The notes under the pieces were generated by a model. The model saw nothing but the letters and a program-made list of their open reading frames with translations. It made no database searches and was not told the DNA's origin. A stretch of DNA of 64,000 bases from Saccopteryx bilineata (lineage: Eukaryota > Chordata > Mammalia > Chiroptera > Emballonuridae): the NCBI RefSeq assembly GCF_036850765.1, contig NC_089491.1, forward strand, positions 132,858,266-132,922,265, in the 5' to 3' direction. Below, piece after piece: positions 43,124 to 55,711 of the stretch (positions are counted from its first letter, which is position 1; each line of letters opens with the position of its first letter). A program made the position numbers and the translations under genes.

Positions 43124-44196
43124 TCATCTGCAAATAATGGTAGTTTTACTTCTTCTTTTCCAATTTGGATGCCTTTTATTTCTTCTTCTTATCTGATGGC
43201 TGTGGCTAGGACTTCCAGAACTATGTTGAATAAGAGTAGTGAAAGGGGCACCCCTGCCTTGTTCCTGATCTTCAGCTTTTAATTTTTGCCCATTGAGTAT
43301 GATGTTGGCTGTGGGTTTGTCATAGATGGCCTTTATTGTGTTGAGGTATGTTCCCTGTATTCCCACTTTGCTGAGAGTTTTGATCATGAATGGATGCTGG
43401 ATTTTATCAGATGCTTTTTCTGCATCTATTGAAATTATCATGTGGTTTTTCTCCTTCCTTTTGTTTATGTGATGAATCACATTGATTGATTTACAAATAT
43501 TGTACCATCCTTGCCTCCCCAGAATAAATCCCACTTGATCATAATGTATGATTTTTTTCATATATTGCTGGATCCAGTTTGCTAATATTTTGTTGATGAT
43601 TTTAGCATCTAAATTCATCAAGGATAGCCTGACCTGTGGTGGCGCAGTGGATAAAGTGTCGACCTGGAAATGCTGAGGTCGCTGGTTTGAAACCGTGGGC
43701 TTGCCTGGTCAAGGCACATATGGGAGTTGATGCTTCCAGCTCCTCTCCCCTTCTCTCTCTCTGTCCTCTCTCTCTGTCTCTCCCTTTCCTCTCTAAAATG
43801 AATAAATAAAAAATAAATTAAAAATAAATAAATTAAATTCATTAAGGACATTGGCCTATAATTTTCTTTCTTTGTGTTGTGTTTGCCTGGTTTTGGAATC
43901 AGAATTATGCTCGCCTCATAAAAGGAGCTTGGAAGTCTTCCTTCCTCTTGAATTTTTTGAAATAGCTTGAGAAGGATAGGAGTTAGTTCTTCTTTGAATA
44001 TGTGGTAGAATTCACTTGTGAAGCCATCAGGCCCAGGGCTTTTGTTTGTTGGTAGTTTTTTGATAACTGTTTCTATCTCATTTGTTGTAATTGGTCTGTT
44101 TAGGTTTTCTGAATCTTCCAGAATGATTTTTGAAATATTATATGTTTCAAGGAATTTTTCCATTTCACCTAGGTTGTCTAATTTTTTGGCATACAA
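43124..44196 (-). pseudogene. L1 ORF2 reverse-transcriptase segment, split by SINE
   Basis: Open pieces contain [52 protein letters not shown] (fingers), then [19 protein letters not shown] and [15 protein letters not shown] (palm). A one-base loss in GTGCCCC near 43243 shifts the frame just before the FADD active site. The SINE at 43626-43835 interrupts it. Confidence 0.8.
43626..43835 (+). mobile_element. Short tRNA SINE, third type (GCCTGACCTGTGG head), plus
   Basis: The head is GCCTGACCTGTGGTGGCGCA, with a GTCGACCTGGAAATGCTGAG internal phrase, a CT-rich segment and an AAATAAATAAA tail. AAATTCATCAAGGA at left and AAATTCATTAAGGA at right form the duplication. Confidence 0.85.
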
Positions 44197-44289
44197 TTCT
44201 TCATAGTATTTTCTTACAATCCTTTGTATTTCTGTGGTGTCAGTTGTTACTTCTCCATCCTCATTTCTAATTTTATTTATTTGAGTCCT

Positions 44290-44622
44290 CTTTTTTTTTT
44301 TTTACAGGGACAGAGAAAGAATCAGAGAGAGGGATAGATAGGGACAGACAGACAGGAACGGAGAGAGATGAGAAGCATCAATCATCAGTTTTTTTCATTG
44401 CGATACCTTAGTTCAATGATTACTTTCTCATATGTGCCTTGACCATGGGCCTTCAGCAGACAGAGTAACCCCTTGCTTGAGCCAGTGACCTTGGGTCCAA
44501 GCTGGTGAGCTTTTTGCTTAAGCCAGATGAGCCCACGCTCAAGCTGGCGACATCGGGGTTACAAATCTGGTCCTCTGCATCCCAATCTGACTCTCTATCC
44601 ACTGTGCCACCACCTGGTCAGG
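44290..44622 (-). mobile_element. tRNA SINE, second family, minus, in L1
   Basis: T-run at left, GCTCAAGC-type body and head complement CACCACCTGGTCAGGC at right. CTCTTTTTT-type sequence flanks both sides. Confidence 0.78.
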
Positions 44623-44860
44623 CTCTTTTTTCTCTTGATGAGTCTGGTTAAAGGTTCATCAATCTTGTTTACCTTTTCAAAAAACTAGCTCCTGGTTTCA
44701 TTAATCCTCTGTATTGTTTCTTTAGCCTCTATGTCATTTATTTCCACTCTGATCTTTATTATTTCCTTCCTTCTTCTACCTCTGGACTTTACTTGCTGTT
44801 CTTTTTCTAGTTCTTTTAGATGCAGGGTTAAGTTGTTTATTTGAGCTTTTTCTAGCTTTT

Positions 44861-45249
44861 TTTTTTTTTTTGTATTTTTCTGAAGCTGGAAACAGGGAGA
44901 GACAGTCAGACAGACTGTCGCATACACCCGACCGGGATCTACCCGGCACGCCCACCAGAGGCCACGCTCTGCCCACCAGGGGGCGATGCTCTGCCCCTCT
45001 GGGGCGTCGCTCTGCCGCGACCAGAGCCACTCTAGCGCCTGGGACAGAGGCCAAGGAGCCATCCCCAGCACCTGGGCCATCTTTGCTCCAATGGAGCCTT
45101 GACTGCGGGAGGGGAAGAGAGAGACAGAGAGGAAGGAGGGGGGCTGGAGAAGCAAATGGGCGCTTCTCCTATGTGCCCTGGCCGGTAATCGAACCCGGGT
45201 CCCCCGCACAGCAGGCCGATGCTCTACCGCTGAGCTAACCGGCCAGGGC
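44861..45249 (-). mobile_element. Young Rhin-1-like SINE, minus, in L1 ORF2
   Basis: A complete copy flanked by TTTCTAGCTTTT. It lies in the same orientation as the L1. A frame opens in the SINE at 45209 and continues without a stop into ORF2 codons to 44685. Confidence 0.88.
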
Positions 45250-45948
45250 CTTTCTAGCTTTTTAAGGTATGCCTATAGCGCTATGAAATTCCTTCTCAGT
45301 ACTTCTTTTGTTGTGTTCATAAATTTTGAGTTGTATGCTCATTATCATTTGTTTCTAGAAAAATTTTTATTTCTTCTTTGATCTCATTGTTAACCCATTT
45401 GTTATTTAATAACATGCTATTTTCATGAGTTTAAGTGTTTTTCAGTTTTTCTGTTGTGGTTGATTCTAGTTTCATGCCATTATGATCAGAGAAAATGCTT
45501 GATATGATTTCAGTCTTCTTTAATTTGTTGAGACCACTTTTGTGCCCTAACATGTGATCTGTCCTAGAGAATGTACAATGAGCACTTGAAAAGAATGTAT
45601 ATTCTGCTGCTTTAGGGTAAAAGGGTCTGAAGATATCTATTAAATCCAGTTGATCTAGTGTGTTCTTTAAGTCTGCAATTTCTTTGTTAATTTTCTTTGT
45701 TGAGGATTTATCTAGTGATGTTATTAGGGTATTGAAATCCCCTACTATTATAGTATTGCTGTTGATCTTGCCCTTTAACTCCATCAAAGTCTGCTTTATA
45801 TATTTAGGTGCTCCTATATTAGGTGTGTACATATTTATAATGGTTGGATCTTCCTGTTGGATTGCTCCCTTTATCATTATGTAGTGACCTTTATCTCTTA
45901 CTATAGCCTTTGTTTTAAAGTCCATTTTGTCTGATATAAGTTGAGGAG

Positions 45949-45989
45949 GAGATGCATTCAAGGAGAAACTAGAATCTATGTAAACACAA

Positions 45990-46040
<51 letters not shown>

Positions 46041-46054
46041 AATACACACACACA
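45949..46054 (+). repeat. L1 tail stub with (TAAA)n microsatellite
   Basis: About 45 bp (TGCATTCAAGGAGAAACTAG, then AATCTATGTAAACACAATAAA) matches the extreme 3' end of an L1, the complement of about 40315-40345. A long (TAAA)n array at about 45988-46040 and (CA)n follow. It is opposite in orientation to the host L1, a very short 5'-truncated insertion whose tail became a microsatellite. Confidence 0.7.
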
Positions 46055-46303
46055 AAAAAATGTATTGCTATCCCAACTTCTTTTTCATTTCCATTTGCAT
46101 GAAATACTTTTTTCCATTTTTTTACCTTCAGTCTATGTGTATCTTTTGTTTTGAGGTATGTCTCTTGTAGACTGTATATGTATGGGTCCTGTTTTCTAAT
46201 CCATGCAGCTACCCTATGTCTTTTGATTGGATCATTTAATCCATTTATATTTAAGGTTATTATTGATATGTAGTTGTTTATTGCCATTTTAGTCTTTAAA
46301 GCC

Positions 46304-47204
46304 TTATTCCTCCTTTACTATATTCTTTCCCACCTTTGTTCTATTTACAAAAGACCCCTTAACATTCCTTGCAGCATTGGTTTGGTTGTAATGAATTCCT
46401 TGAGGGTTTTTTTTTTGTTTGTTTGTTTTTTGGTCTGGGAAGCTTTTTATTTCTCCTTCAATTTTAAATGATATTCTTGCTGGATAAAGAAGTCTTGGTT
46501 GTAGGCTCTTGTTCCGCATTACTTTGAAGATTTCTTGCCATTTCTTCTGGCCTCAAGTGTTTCTGTTGAGAAGTCAGATGTCATCTTTATGGGGGCTTCC
46601 TTTGAAGGTGATAACCTTTTTTTTCCTAGCAACTTTTAATATTTTCTCTTTATCTCTTAGCTTTGGTATTTTAATTATTTTGTGTCTTCGTGTAGATTTC
46701 TTTGAGTTTCTCTTTAATGGAATTCTCTGTGTTTCTTGAACTTGTGTGACTTTTTCCTGCATCAGTTTAGAGAAGTTTTCAGCTATGATTTCATTGAACA
46801 AGGTCTCTATCCCTTGTTCTTTCTCTTCTCCTTCAGGAACCCCTATGATACGGATGTTGTTGTTTTTTTAGGTTGTTACAGAACTCTCTTAGAGTTTCCT
46901 CAGATTATTTCAGCTTTTTTTTTTCTGCTCTGCTTCCGTGTTTTCATTTATCGTTTTCTAAATTGTTGATTCAATCCTCTGCTTCATTCAGCCTGCTTTT
47001 AATTGCTTCTAGTGTAGTCTTCATATCTGACATTGTATTTGTCATTTCTGACTGGTTCTTCTTTATTACTTCAATGTCCTTTTTGATGCTTGTTATCTCT
47101 TTATTTATGTGCTCATTGTGTTCATCCATTGTTGTTCTAAGATCTTTCAGCATTCTAATAATCATTATTTTAAACTCTGCATCTGGTAGTTTGTTTATTT
47201 TCAT
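46304..47204 (-). pseudogene. L1 ORF1 remnant, lineage A
   Basis: Open pieces carry KLPDAEFKIMIIRMLKDLRT, EHINKEITSIKKDIEVIKKN (coiled coil), then after frame breaks EKVTQVQETQRIPLKRNSKK and SLQPRLLYPARISFKIEGE. The core RRM region near 46870 is disrupted by a T-run and frameshifts. Non-functional. Confidence 0.8.
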
Positions 47205-47726
47205 CTCAGTTCATTTTCTGAGTGTTTCTCTTGTTGATACATTTGGATTGCACTTCTCTGTCTTCTCATTTTGTCTGTGTATACCCTCTTGGTTTGGTTG
47301 TGTTGTTTGTAGAGCTGGCTAAGTCTAGGGTTGGTGTTGTCTGCCTCCAATTTTCAGTTGTGTTATTTCTAGGTCTTCTTGGGTTGGCATCAGCTGTTGT
47401 TTGTAATCCGCTGTGGGCTACTTATCTGCTATCATTGTTTTTTTTTCTGTGTGTGTCAGAGTTTTCTATGTCCTGGCTGGATCCAGTGTGAGGAGCCCTT
47501 CATTAAGCTTCTACTCTAACAGGGGTTGTTAAGTCCTGAACTGATGCTTTCTGTATCTGGCCACTGAGTGTGCCTTCCCTGCAACTCCCTGGCTGGGGCC
47601 TGGCACAGATCTATGGGGGTCATTGCCTATGACTGGTTCTTATCCACCTTTTGGGAGCTACAGGCTATCCAGATCTTGTGGCTGCCTCTGCTGGGTCCAG
47701 GTGCTGTTGTAAATCTTAACTTAAAT

Positions 47727-48680
47727 GTTTTGTGGAATTCACTAGAAAACACATCTGGGCCCGGTGATTATGTTTTAGAAGATTACTCATTATTGTTTCA
47801 ATTTCTTTAATAGTACAGATCTATTTAGATCGTCTGTTTCTTCTTGTATAAGTTTTGTTAGATTTCATCTTTCAAAGAATTGGTCCACTTCACCTAGATT
47901 GTTAAATTTGTTGCCATGAAGTTGTTCAAAATATTCCTTTTATGTCAATGGGATCTGTAATGGTATCCCCTCTTTCAGTTCTAATATTAGTTTGAATCCT
48001 CCCTCTTTTTTACTTAGCCTGGCTAGAGGATTAACAATTTTAATGATCTTTTCAAAGAACAAGCTTTTTAGTTTAACTGATTTTTCTCGATTGAGTTCTT
48101 GTTTTCAATTTCATTGATTTATGCTTAATTTTTACTATTTATTTTCTTCTGCTTACTTTACTTTTGATGACTAGAAATTCTGAATTTTAACATAACTGAA
48201 TCTAGCAAAGTTTTCCTTTGTTTTGTACTCTTTTTTAATTTTTAATTATTATTTTTTATTCATTTTAGAAAGGAGAGAGAGAGGGAGAGAGAGAGAGGAG
48301 AGGGGGGGGAGGAGCAGGAAGCATCAACCCCCACATGTGCCCCGACCAGGCAAGCCCAGGGTCTCAAACTGGTGACCCCAGCATTTCCAGGTCGATGCTC
48401 TATTCGCTGCGCCACCACAGGTCAGGCTGTTTTGTACTTTTTGTGACTTGGTTAGGATGTGTTTTTTGTGACTTTTTAAGGAAACTGTTAGCCAACTTGA
48501 AGTCATAAAACTATTTCTTACATTATCTTCTAAAGATTTCATAGTTTTATAGCTTTTGTCTTTCATACTTAAGTTTTCAATCTACCTGGAATTGATTTTT
48601 GTATGTGGTATAAAGAAGGAATCCAATTTCCTTTAGTTCGTATGTGAATAACAAATAGTTTCAGAATCATTTATTTAGTT
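47727..48680 (-). mobile_element. Old L1 ORF2, minus, continued from 40272
   Basis: Diverged L1 RT/endonuclease sequence continues the fragment at 39720-40272. It is interrupted by a SINE at 48240-48427 and fades near 48680. Confidence 0.55.
48240..48427 (-). mobile_element. Short tRNA SINE, minus
   Basis: GAGA-rich centre, GTGCCCCGACCAGGCAAGCC, head complement GCCACCACAGGTCAGGC. GTTTTGTACT flanks both sides (about 48219 and 48430). Confidence 0.78.
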
Positions 48681-48983
48681 TTTAAACTTTTTGTATGAAA
48701 AATATCAGTATGTACAAAATAGAATAATAAATTCCATGTACCCATCACACAGCCTTGATAACTATCATTTCATAGCCAATCTTGCTACATTTATATGCCT
48801 ATTTACTGTTTTGTACTCTCAAAAGTATTTTGAAGTAAATTCTAAGTATTATATAATTTTATCTATAAGCATTTTAATATTTATTTCAAAATATAAGGTA
48901 TTCTAAAACACAGTTGCAACACTATTATTACACTTAAAATATGAATTATGATTCTATTTATTTAAAAAAAAATTTATTATTAT
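48681..48983. other. Old repeat-like or unique sequence
   Basis: Contains ATGTACCCATCACACAGCC and a TTGATAACTATCATTTCATAG phrase typical of an old LINE 3' region. I cannot delimit or name it. Confidence 0.35.
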
Positions 48984-49345
48984 TCTGGACAATTGGTTCA
49001 GTGGTAGAGCATCAGCCTGGTGTGTATAGGTCCTGGGTTTGATTCTCAGTCAGGGCACACAGGAGAAGCGACCATCTGCTTCTCCACCCTCCCCTTCTCT
49101 GTTTCTCTCTCTCTTCTCCTCCTGCAGCCATGGCTCAATTGGTTTGAGCAAGTTGGTGCCAGGTGCTGAGGATAGCTCCATGGCCTTGCCTCAGGTGCCA
49201 AAATAGCTCAATTGCTGAGCAATGGAACAATGGCCCCAGATGGGCAGAAGATTGCCCCATAGGGGGCTTGCCATGTAGATCCCAGCTGGGGCACATGCAG
49301 GAGTCTGTGTCTCTGCCTCCCTACCTCTCACTTAATAAAAAAATA
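48984..49345 (+). mobile_element. Old Rhin-1-like SINE, plus
   Basis: Diverged head (CTGGACAATTGGTTCAGTGG), full body and an AATAAAAAAATAA tail. It lies in tandem with the next SINE. Confidence 0.8.
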
Positions 49346-49352
49346 ATTTTTT

Positions 49353-49742
49353 GCCCTGGCTGGTTGGCTCAGTGCTAGAGCATCAGCCTAGCGTGTGGAG
49401 GACCCGGGTTCGATTCCCAGCCAGGGCACACAGGAGAAGCGCCCATTTGCTTCTCCACCCTTCCGCCGCGCCTTCCTCTCTGTCTCTCTCTTCCCCTCCC
49501 GCAGCCAAGGCTCCATTGGAGCAAAGATGGCCCGGGCACTGGGGATGGCTCTGTGGCCTTTGCCTCAGGCGCTAGAGTGGCTCTGGTCGCAACATGGCGA
49601 CGCCCAGGATTGGCAGAGCATCGCCCCCTGGTGGGCAGAGCGTCGCCCCTGGAGGGCGTGCCGGGTGGATCCCGGTCGGGCGCATGCGGGAGTCTGTCTG
49701 ACTGTCTCTCCCTGTTTCCAGCTTCAGAAAAATGCAAAAAAA
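49353..49742 (+). mobile_element. Young Rhin-1-like SINE, plus
   Basis: A complete copy (GCCCTGGCTGGTTGGCTCAG) carrying the variant GCGACATGGCGACGCC-type segment also found at 11771-12184 and 59738-60123. This defines a subfamily. Confidence 0.9.
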
Positions 49743-49746
49743 AAAA

Positions 49747-49936
49747 ATTTTTTTTATTGATTGATTTTTTTAGAGAGAAGAGAGAGGCAGAGTGAAAGGT
49801 GGCTGGGAGAAGTGGGAGCATCAACTCATTGTAGTTGCTTCTCATATGTATCTTGATGGGGCAAGCCTGGGATTTCAAAATGGTGACCTTAGCATTCCAG
49901 GCCCACACTTTATCCATTGTGCCACCACAGGTCAGG
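49747..49936 (-). mobile_element. Short tRNA SINE, minus
   Basis: T-run abutting the A-tail of the previous SINE, TTGATTGATTTTTTTAGAGA, head complement GTGCCACCACAGGTCAGG. The two tails meet tail to tail, leaving an A-run/T-run palindrome at about 49736-49758. Confidence 0.8.
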
Positions 49937-50218
49937 TGAAATATGATTCTTTAATTGCAACTCATTAAATGAAGCTAGCATTACCCTAATAACACAGACA
50001 AGGACATTATAAGAAGAGAAAACTTCAGAGGCCACCGAGGCTTGTACACTGAGCATGTGATCACAGCACCTCCCATGAAGGAGAGGCAGAAACCACAGCA
50101 ACAGCTCCAGTGGGCTGGCACCGGCAACGCCCATACCCGAACGCCCTAGGCAGCAGCAGCAGAGGGGTTGGCGGACCTGCAGACAGACCACACCTAGGGA
50201 ACACAGAGGCCACACTCA

Positions 50219-51203
50219 GTGGACTCCAGTGGCCAAAACCTTCTTTTACACAGACAAAATAAAAAGGCAGAGAAATGCAACACAAAGAATCAAGAGAAAT
50301 CCCCAGAAAAGGATCAGAATGAGTCAGATATAACCAAATTACCAGATACAGAGTTTAAAATAATAATTGTTAGGATGCTCAAAGATCTTAGAACAACAAT
50401 AGATGGTCATTATGAACACCTAAATAGATAGCAAATATAAAAAAGGACATTGAAATAATAAAAAGAATCAGTCAGACATGACAACTACAATTTCAGAAAT
50501 AAAGAACACAATAGAAGGAATTAAATGCAGGATGGATGAGCCTGAGAATCGAATCAGCAAGTTAGACGACAAGATAAATGAAGGCACAGAAGCAGAGTAG
50601 AAAAAAGAAAAGAGACTCAAAAAGTCTGAGGAAACGCTAAGAGAGCTCTGTGACAACATGAAGAGAAATAACATTCGCATCATAGGGGTTTCTAAAGAAG
50701 AAGAGAAAGAACAAGGGATAGAGACTTTATTCAAACATATCATAGCTGAAAACATTTCTAAATTAAGACAGGAAAACGTCTCACAAATTCAAGAAGCACA
50801 GAGAACTCCATTAAAGAGAAACCCAAAGAAATCTACACGAAGATACATCATAATTAAAATACCAAAGCTAAGAGATAAAGAAAAAATATTAAAAGCTGCT
50901 AGAGAAAAAAAGACTATCACCTACAAAGGAGCCCTCATAAGGATGACTTCCGACTTCTCAACAGAAACACTTGAGGCCAGAAGGGAATGGCAAGAAATAT
51001 TCAAAGTAATGCAGAACAAGAGCCTACAACCAAGACTTCTTTATCCAGCAAGAATATCATTTAAAGTTGAAGGAGAAATAAAAAGCTTTCCAGATAAAAA
51101 AACCCAAAAAACTCAAGGAATTCACTACAACCAAACCAATGCTGCAAGAAATGCTAAGGGGCCTGTTGTAAACAGATCAAAGGGGAAAAATAATATGGCA
51201 TAA
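50219..51203 (+). pseudogene. L1 ORF1 remnant, lineage A
   Basis: Pieces KLPDTEFKIIIVRMLKDLRT, then NNIRIIGVSKEEEKEQG and TSDFSTETLEARREWQEIFK identify ORF1. The usual start region is changed, a deletion in the coiled coil near 50430 shifts the frame, and TAG occurs at about 50598. Non-functional. Confidence 0.85.
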
Positions 51204-51228
51204 GAGGAATAGAGTTTTAAAGAATAAA

Positions 51229-54200
51229 ATGGCAATAAACAACTACATATCAATAATAACCTTAAATGTAAATGGATTAAATGATCCAATCAAAAGACAT
51301 AGGGTAGCTGTGTGGATAAGAAAACAGGACCCATACATGTGCTGTCTACAAGAGACACACCTTAAAACAAAAGATGCACATAGACTGAAGATAAAAGGAT
51401 GTAAAAAATTATTTCAAACAAATGGAAATGAAAAAAAAAAAGCTGTGGTAGCAATAATTAGACAAAATGGACTTTAAAACAAAGGTAAGAGATAAAGAAG
51501 GTCACTACATAATGATAAAGAGAGCAATCCAACAGGAAGATATAACCATTATAAATATGTACACACCTAATATAGGAGCACCTAAATACATAAAGCAGAC
51601 TTTGATGGATTTAAAGGGCAAGATCAACAACAATACTATAATAGGGGATTTCAATTCCCTACTAACATCACTAGATAGATCCTCAAGAAAGAAAATTAAC
51701 AAAGAAATTGCAGATTTAAAGAACACACTAGATCAACTGGATTTAATAGATATCTTCAGAACCTTTCACCCCAAAGTAATAAAATATACATTCTTTTCAA
51801 GTGCTCATGGTACATTCTCTAGGATAGACCACATGTTAGGGCACAAAAGCGGTCTCAACAAATTTAAGAAGATTGAAATCATATCGAGCACTTTCTCTGA
51901 TCACAATGGCATGAAACTAGAAATCAATCACAACAGAAAAACTGAAAAATACTCAAACACTTGAAAATGAAATAGCATGTTATTAAATAACAAATAGATT
52001 AACAATGAGATCAAAGAAGAAATAAAAAAATTCCTAGAAACACACGATAATGAGCATACATCAACTCAAAATTTATGGGACACAACAAACACAGTCCTGA
52101 GAGGGAAGTTCATAGCATTATAGGCATAACTTAAGAAGCTAGAAAAAGCTCAAATAAACAACTTGACCCTGCATCTAAAAGAAATAGAAAAAGAACACCA
52201 AGTAAAGCCCAGAAGTAGTAGAAGGAAGGAAATAATAAAGATCAGAGCAGAAATAAATGACATAGAGGCTAAAGAAACAATAGAGGATCAATGAACCCAG
52301 GAGCTGGTTCTTTAAAAAGGTAAACAAGATCAATGAACCTTTAACCAGACTCACCAAGAAAAAAAGAGAGAGGACTCAAATAAATAAAATTAGAAATGAG
52401 GGTGGAGAAATAACAACTGACACAACAGAAATACAAAATATTGTAAGAAAATACTATGAGGAACTGTATGCCAAAAAACTAGACAACATAGATGAAATGG
52501 ACAAATTCTTGAAACATATAATCTTCCAAAAGTTAATCTGGAAGAATCAGAAAACCTAAACAGACCAATTACAACAAATGAGATCGAAACAGTTATCAAA
52601 AAACTACCAACAAACAAAAGTCCTGGGCCTGATGGCTTCACAAGTGAATTCTACCACATATTCAAAGAAGAACTAACTCCTATCCTTCTCAAGCTATTTC
52701 AAAAAATTCAAGAGGAAGGAAGACTTCCAAGCTCCTTTTATGAGGCGAGCATAATTCTGATTCCAAAACCAGGCAAACACAACACAAAGAAAGAAAATTA
52801 TAGGCCAATATCCTTGATGAATTTAGATGCTAAAATCATCAACAAAATATTAGCAAACCGGATCCAGCAATATATGAAAAAAATCATACATCATGATCAA
52901 GTGGGATTTATTCTGGGGAGGCAAGGCTAGTACAGTTTTTGTAAATCAATCAATGTGATTCATCACATAAACAAAAGGAAGGAGAAAAACCACATGATAA
53001 TTTCAATAGATGCAGAAAAAGCATCTTATAAAATCCAGCACCCATTCATGATCAAAACTCTCAGCAAAGTGGGAATACAGGGAACATACCTCAACACAAT
53101 AAAGGCCATCTATGACAAACCCACAGCCAACATCATACTCAATGGGCAAAAATTAAAAGCAATGCCCTTAAGATCAGGAACAAGGCACGGTGCCCCCTTT
53201 CACCACTCTTATTCAACATAGTTCTGGAAGTCCTAGCCACAGCCATCAGACAAGAAGAGGAAATAAAAGGCATCCAAATTGGAAAAGAAGAAGTAAAACT
53301 ACCATTATTTGCAGATGATATGATATTGTATATAGAAAACCCTATAGTCTCAGTCAAAAAACTACTGGACCTGATAAATGAATTCAGCAAGGTGGCAGGA
53401 TATAAAATTAATACTCAGAAATCAGAGGCATTTTTATACACTATCAATGAACTGTCAGAAAGAGAAATTAAGGAAGCAATCCCCTTCACCATTGCAACCA
53501 AAAAAATAAAGTACCTAGGAATAAATTTAACCAGGGAGATTAAAGATTTGTACTTGGAAAATTATAAAACATTGATAAATAAATCAGGGAAGATACAAAC
53601 AAGTGGAAGCATATACCATGTTCATGGTTAGGAAGAATAAACATCATTAAAAATGTCTATATTATCCAAAGCAATTTATAAACTCAATGCAACACCGATT
53701 AAAATACCAATGACTTACTTCAAAGATATAGAACATATATTTCAAAAATTTATATGGAACCAAAAGAGAACACGAATAGCCTCAGCAATCTTGAAAAGAA
53801 ATAATAAGGTGGGAGCTATCACACTTCCAGATATCAAGTTATACTACAAGGCCATTGTACTCAAAACAGCCTCATACTGGCATAAGAACAGGCATATAGA
53901 TCAATGGAACAGAACAGAGAACGCAGAAATAAACCCACAGCTCTATGGACAACTGATATTTGACAAAGGAAGTAAGGGCATACAATGGAGTAAAGACAGC
54001 CTCTTTAATAAATTGTATTGGGAAAATTGGACAGCTACCTGCAAAAAAATGAAACTAGAGCATCAACTTACACTATTCACAAAAAAAACTCAAAATGGAT
54101 GAAAGACTTAAATGTAAGCCATGAAACCATAAGCATCTTAGAAGAAAACGTAGGCAGTAAGCTCTCCGACATCTCTCGCAGCAATATATTTGCTGATTTA

Positions 54201-55437
54201 TCTCCACGGGCAAGTGAAATAAAAGAATAAACAAATGGGGCCCTGGCCAGTTGGCTCAGTGGTAGAGCGTCGGCCTGGCGTGCAGAAGTCCTGGGTTCGA
54301 TTCCCAGCCAGGGCACACAGGAAAAGTGCCCATCTGCTTCTGCACCCCTCCTCCTCTCCTTCCTCTCTGTCTCTCTTTTCCCCTCCTGCAGTGAGGCTCC
54401 ATTGGAGCAAAGATGGCCCTGGTGCTGGGGATGGCTCCTTGGCCTCTGCCCCAGGTGCTAGAGTGGCTCTGGTCGCGACAGAGCGACGCCCCGGAGGGGC
54501 AGAGCATTGCCCCATGGTGGGCAGAGTGTCACCCCCTGGTGGGCGTGCCGGGTGGATCCCAGTCGGGCACATGCGGGAGTCTGTCTGACTCTATCCCAGT
54601 TTCCAGCTTCAGAAAAATACAAAAAAAAAAAAAAAAAGAATAAACAAATGGGACTATATCAAACTAAAAAGCTTTTGCACAGCTAGACAACAAGAACAGA
54701 ATAAAAAGACAAACTACACAATGGGAGAACATATTTGACAATACATCTGATAAGGGGTTAATAACCAAAATTTATAAAGAACTTGTAAATATCAACACCA
54801 GGAAGACAATCCAATCCAAAAATGGGCAAAAGAAATTAATAGACACTTCTCCAAAGAGGACATACAGATGGCCAACAGGCATATGAAAAAATGCTCAACA
54901 TCACTAATCATTAGAGAAATGCAAATTAAAACCACAATGAGATATCACCTCACACCAGTCAGTATTGCGCTCATCAACAAAACAACACGGAATAAGTGCT
55001 GGAGAGGATGTGGAGAAAAGGGAACCCTCCTGCACTGCTGTTGGGAATGCAGACTGGTGCAGCCACTGTGGAAAATAGTATGGAGATTTCTCAAGAAATT
55101 AAAAATCGAACTGCCTTTTGACCCAGCTATCCTACTTTTAGGAATATACCCCAAGAACACCATAGCACTGTTTCAAAAGAAGAAATGCACATCCATGTTT
55201 ATGGGGGCATTATTTACAATAGTGAAGATCTGGAAACAGCCCAAGTGTCTGTCAGTGGACGAGTGGATTAAAAAGCTTTGGTACATATACACTACGGAAT
55301 ACTACTCAGCCATAAGAAATGATGACATCGGATCATTTACAATAACATGGATGGACCTTGACAACATTATACTGAGCAAAATAAGTAAATCAGAAAAAAC
55401 TAAGAACTATATGATTCCATACATATGTGGGACATAA
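51229..55437 (+). pseudogene. L1 ORF2, multiply frameshifted, SINE-interrupted
   Basis: The endonuclease ([42 protein letters not shown]) and RT ([14 protein letters not shown] at 53308-53319) are readable. Breaks include shifts near 51460-51490, a stop at 51962-51964, shifts at about 52290 and 52500, and the same CACGGTG frameshift at 53184-53196 as in the 18-24 kb copy. A break near 53570-53640 and the SINE at 54240 follow. The C-terminal [18 protein letters not shown] segment at about 54990-55050 is intact. Confidence 0.88.
54240..54636 (+). mobile_element. Very young Rhin-1-like SINE, plus, in L1
   Basis: A perfect 16-bp duplication AGAATAAACAAATGGG (54224-54239 and 54637-54652), intact head and a long pure A-tail. 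It entered an already inserted L1 and is therefore one of the most recent events in the window. Confidence 0.95.
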
Positions 55438-55711
55438 AAATGAGACTCAGAGACATGGACAAGAGTGTGGGGGGTTACGGGGTGGGGAGGAGGAGAGGGA
55501 GGAGATGGGGTGAGGGTAGGGGCACAAAGAAAACCAGTTAGAAGGTGATGGAGAACAACTGGACTTTGGGTGATGGGAATGCAGCATAATCAAATGTCAA
55601 AATAACCTAGAGATGTTTTCTCTGAACATATGTACCCTGATTTATCAATGTCACCCCATTAAAATTAATTTTTTTTAAATTCTCTAAAAAAAGAGAGAGA
55701 AAACTTCAGAC

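Larger units (their letters stand above)
40273..47718 (-). mobile_element. Near full-length L1, minus, lineage A, with nested insertions
   Basis: The minus strand reads 5' UTR (about 47718-47210), ORF1 (about 47204-46310), ORF2 (about 46287-40640) and a 3' UTR with C-rich tract (about 40346-40420). The ACTTAAAT duplication bounds it. Insertions are a SINE at 44861-45249, SINEs at 44290-44622 and 43626-43835, the mariner/inverted-duplication block at 41374-42251, and a tiny L1 tail with a TAAA microsatellite near 45949-46054. ORF pieces include endonuclease (NGLNDPIKRHRVAAW), RT with FADD just above 43122, and [14 protein letters not shown]. Frameshifts break both ORFs. Confidence 0.85.
50030..55695 (+). 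mobile_element. L1, plus, lineage A, nearly full length
   Basis: Bounded by a perfect 15-bp duplication AGAGAAAACTTCAGA (50015-50029 and 55696-55710). It has a shortened 5' UTR (about 50030-50290), ORF1 (about 50290-51170), ORF2 (51229 to about 55440) and a 3' UTR with a G-rich tract. A young SINE is inserted at 54240-54636. It is missing most of the 5' UTR present at 18508-19411, so it is either 5'-truncated or a different 5' UTR type. Confidence 0.9.
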
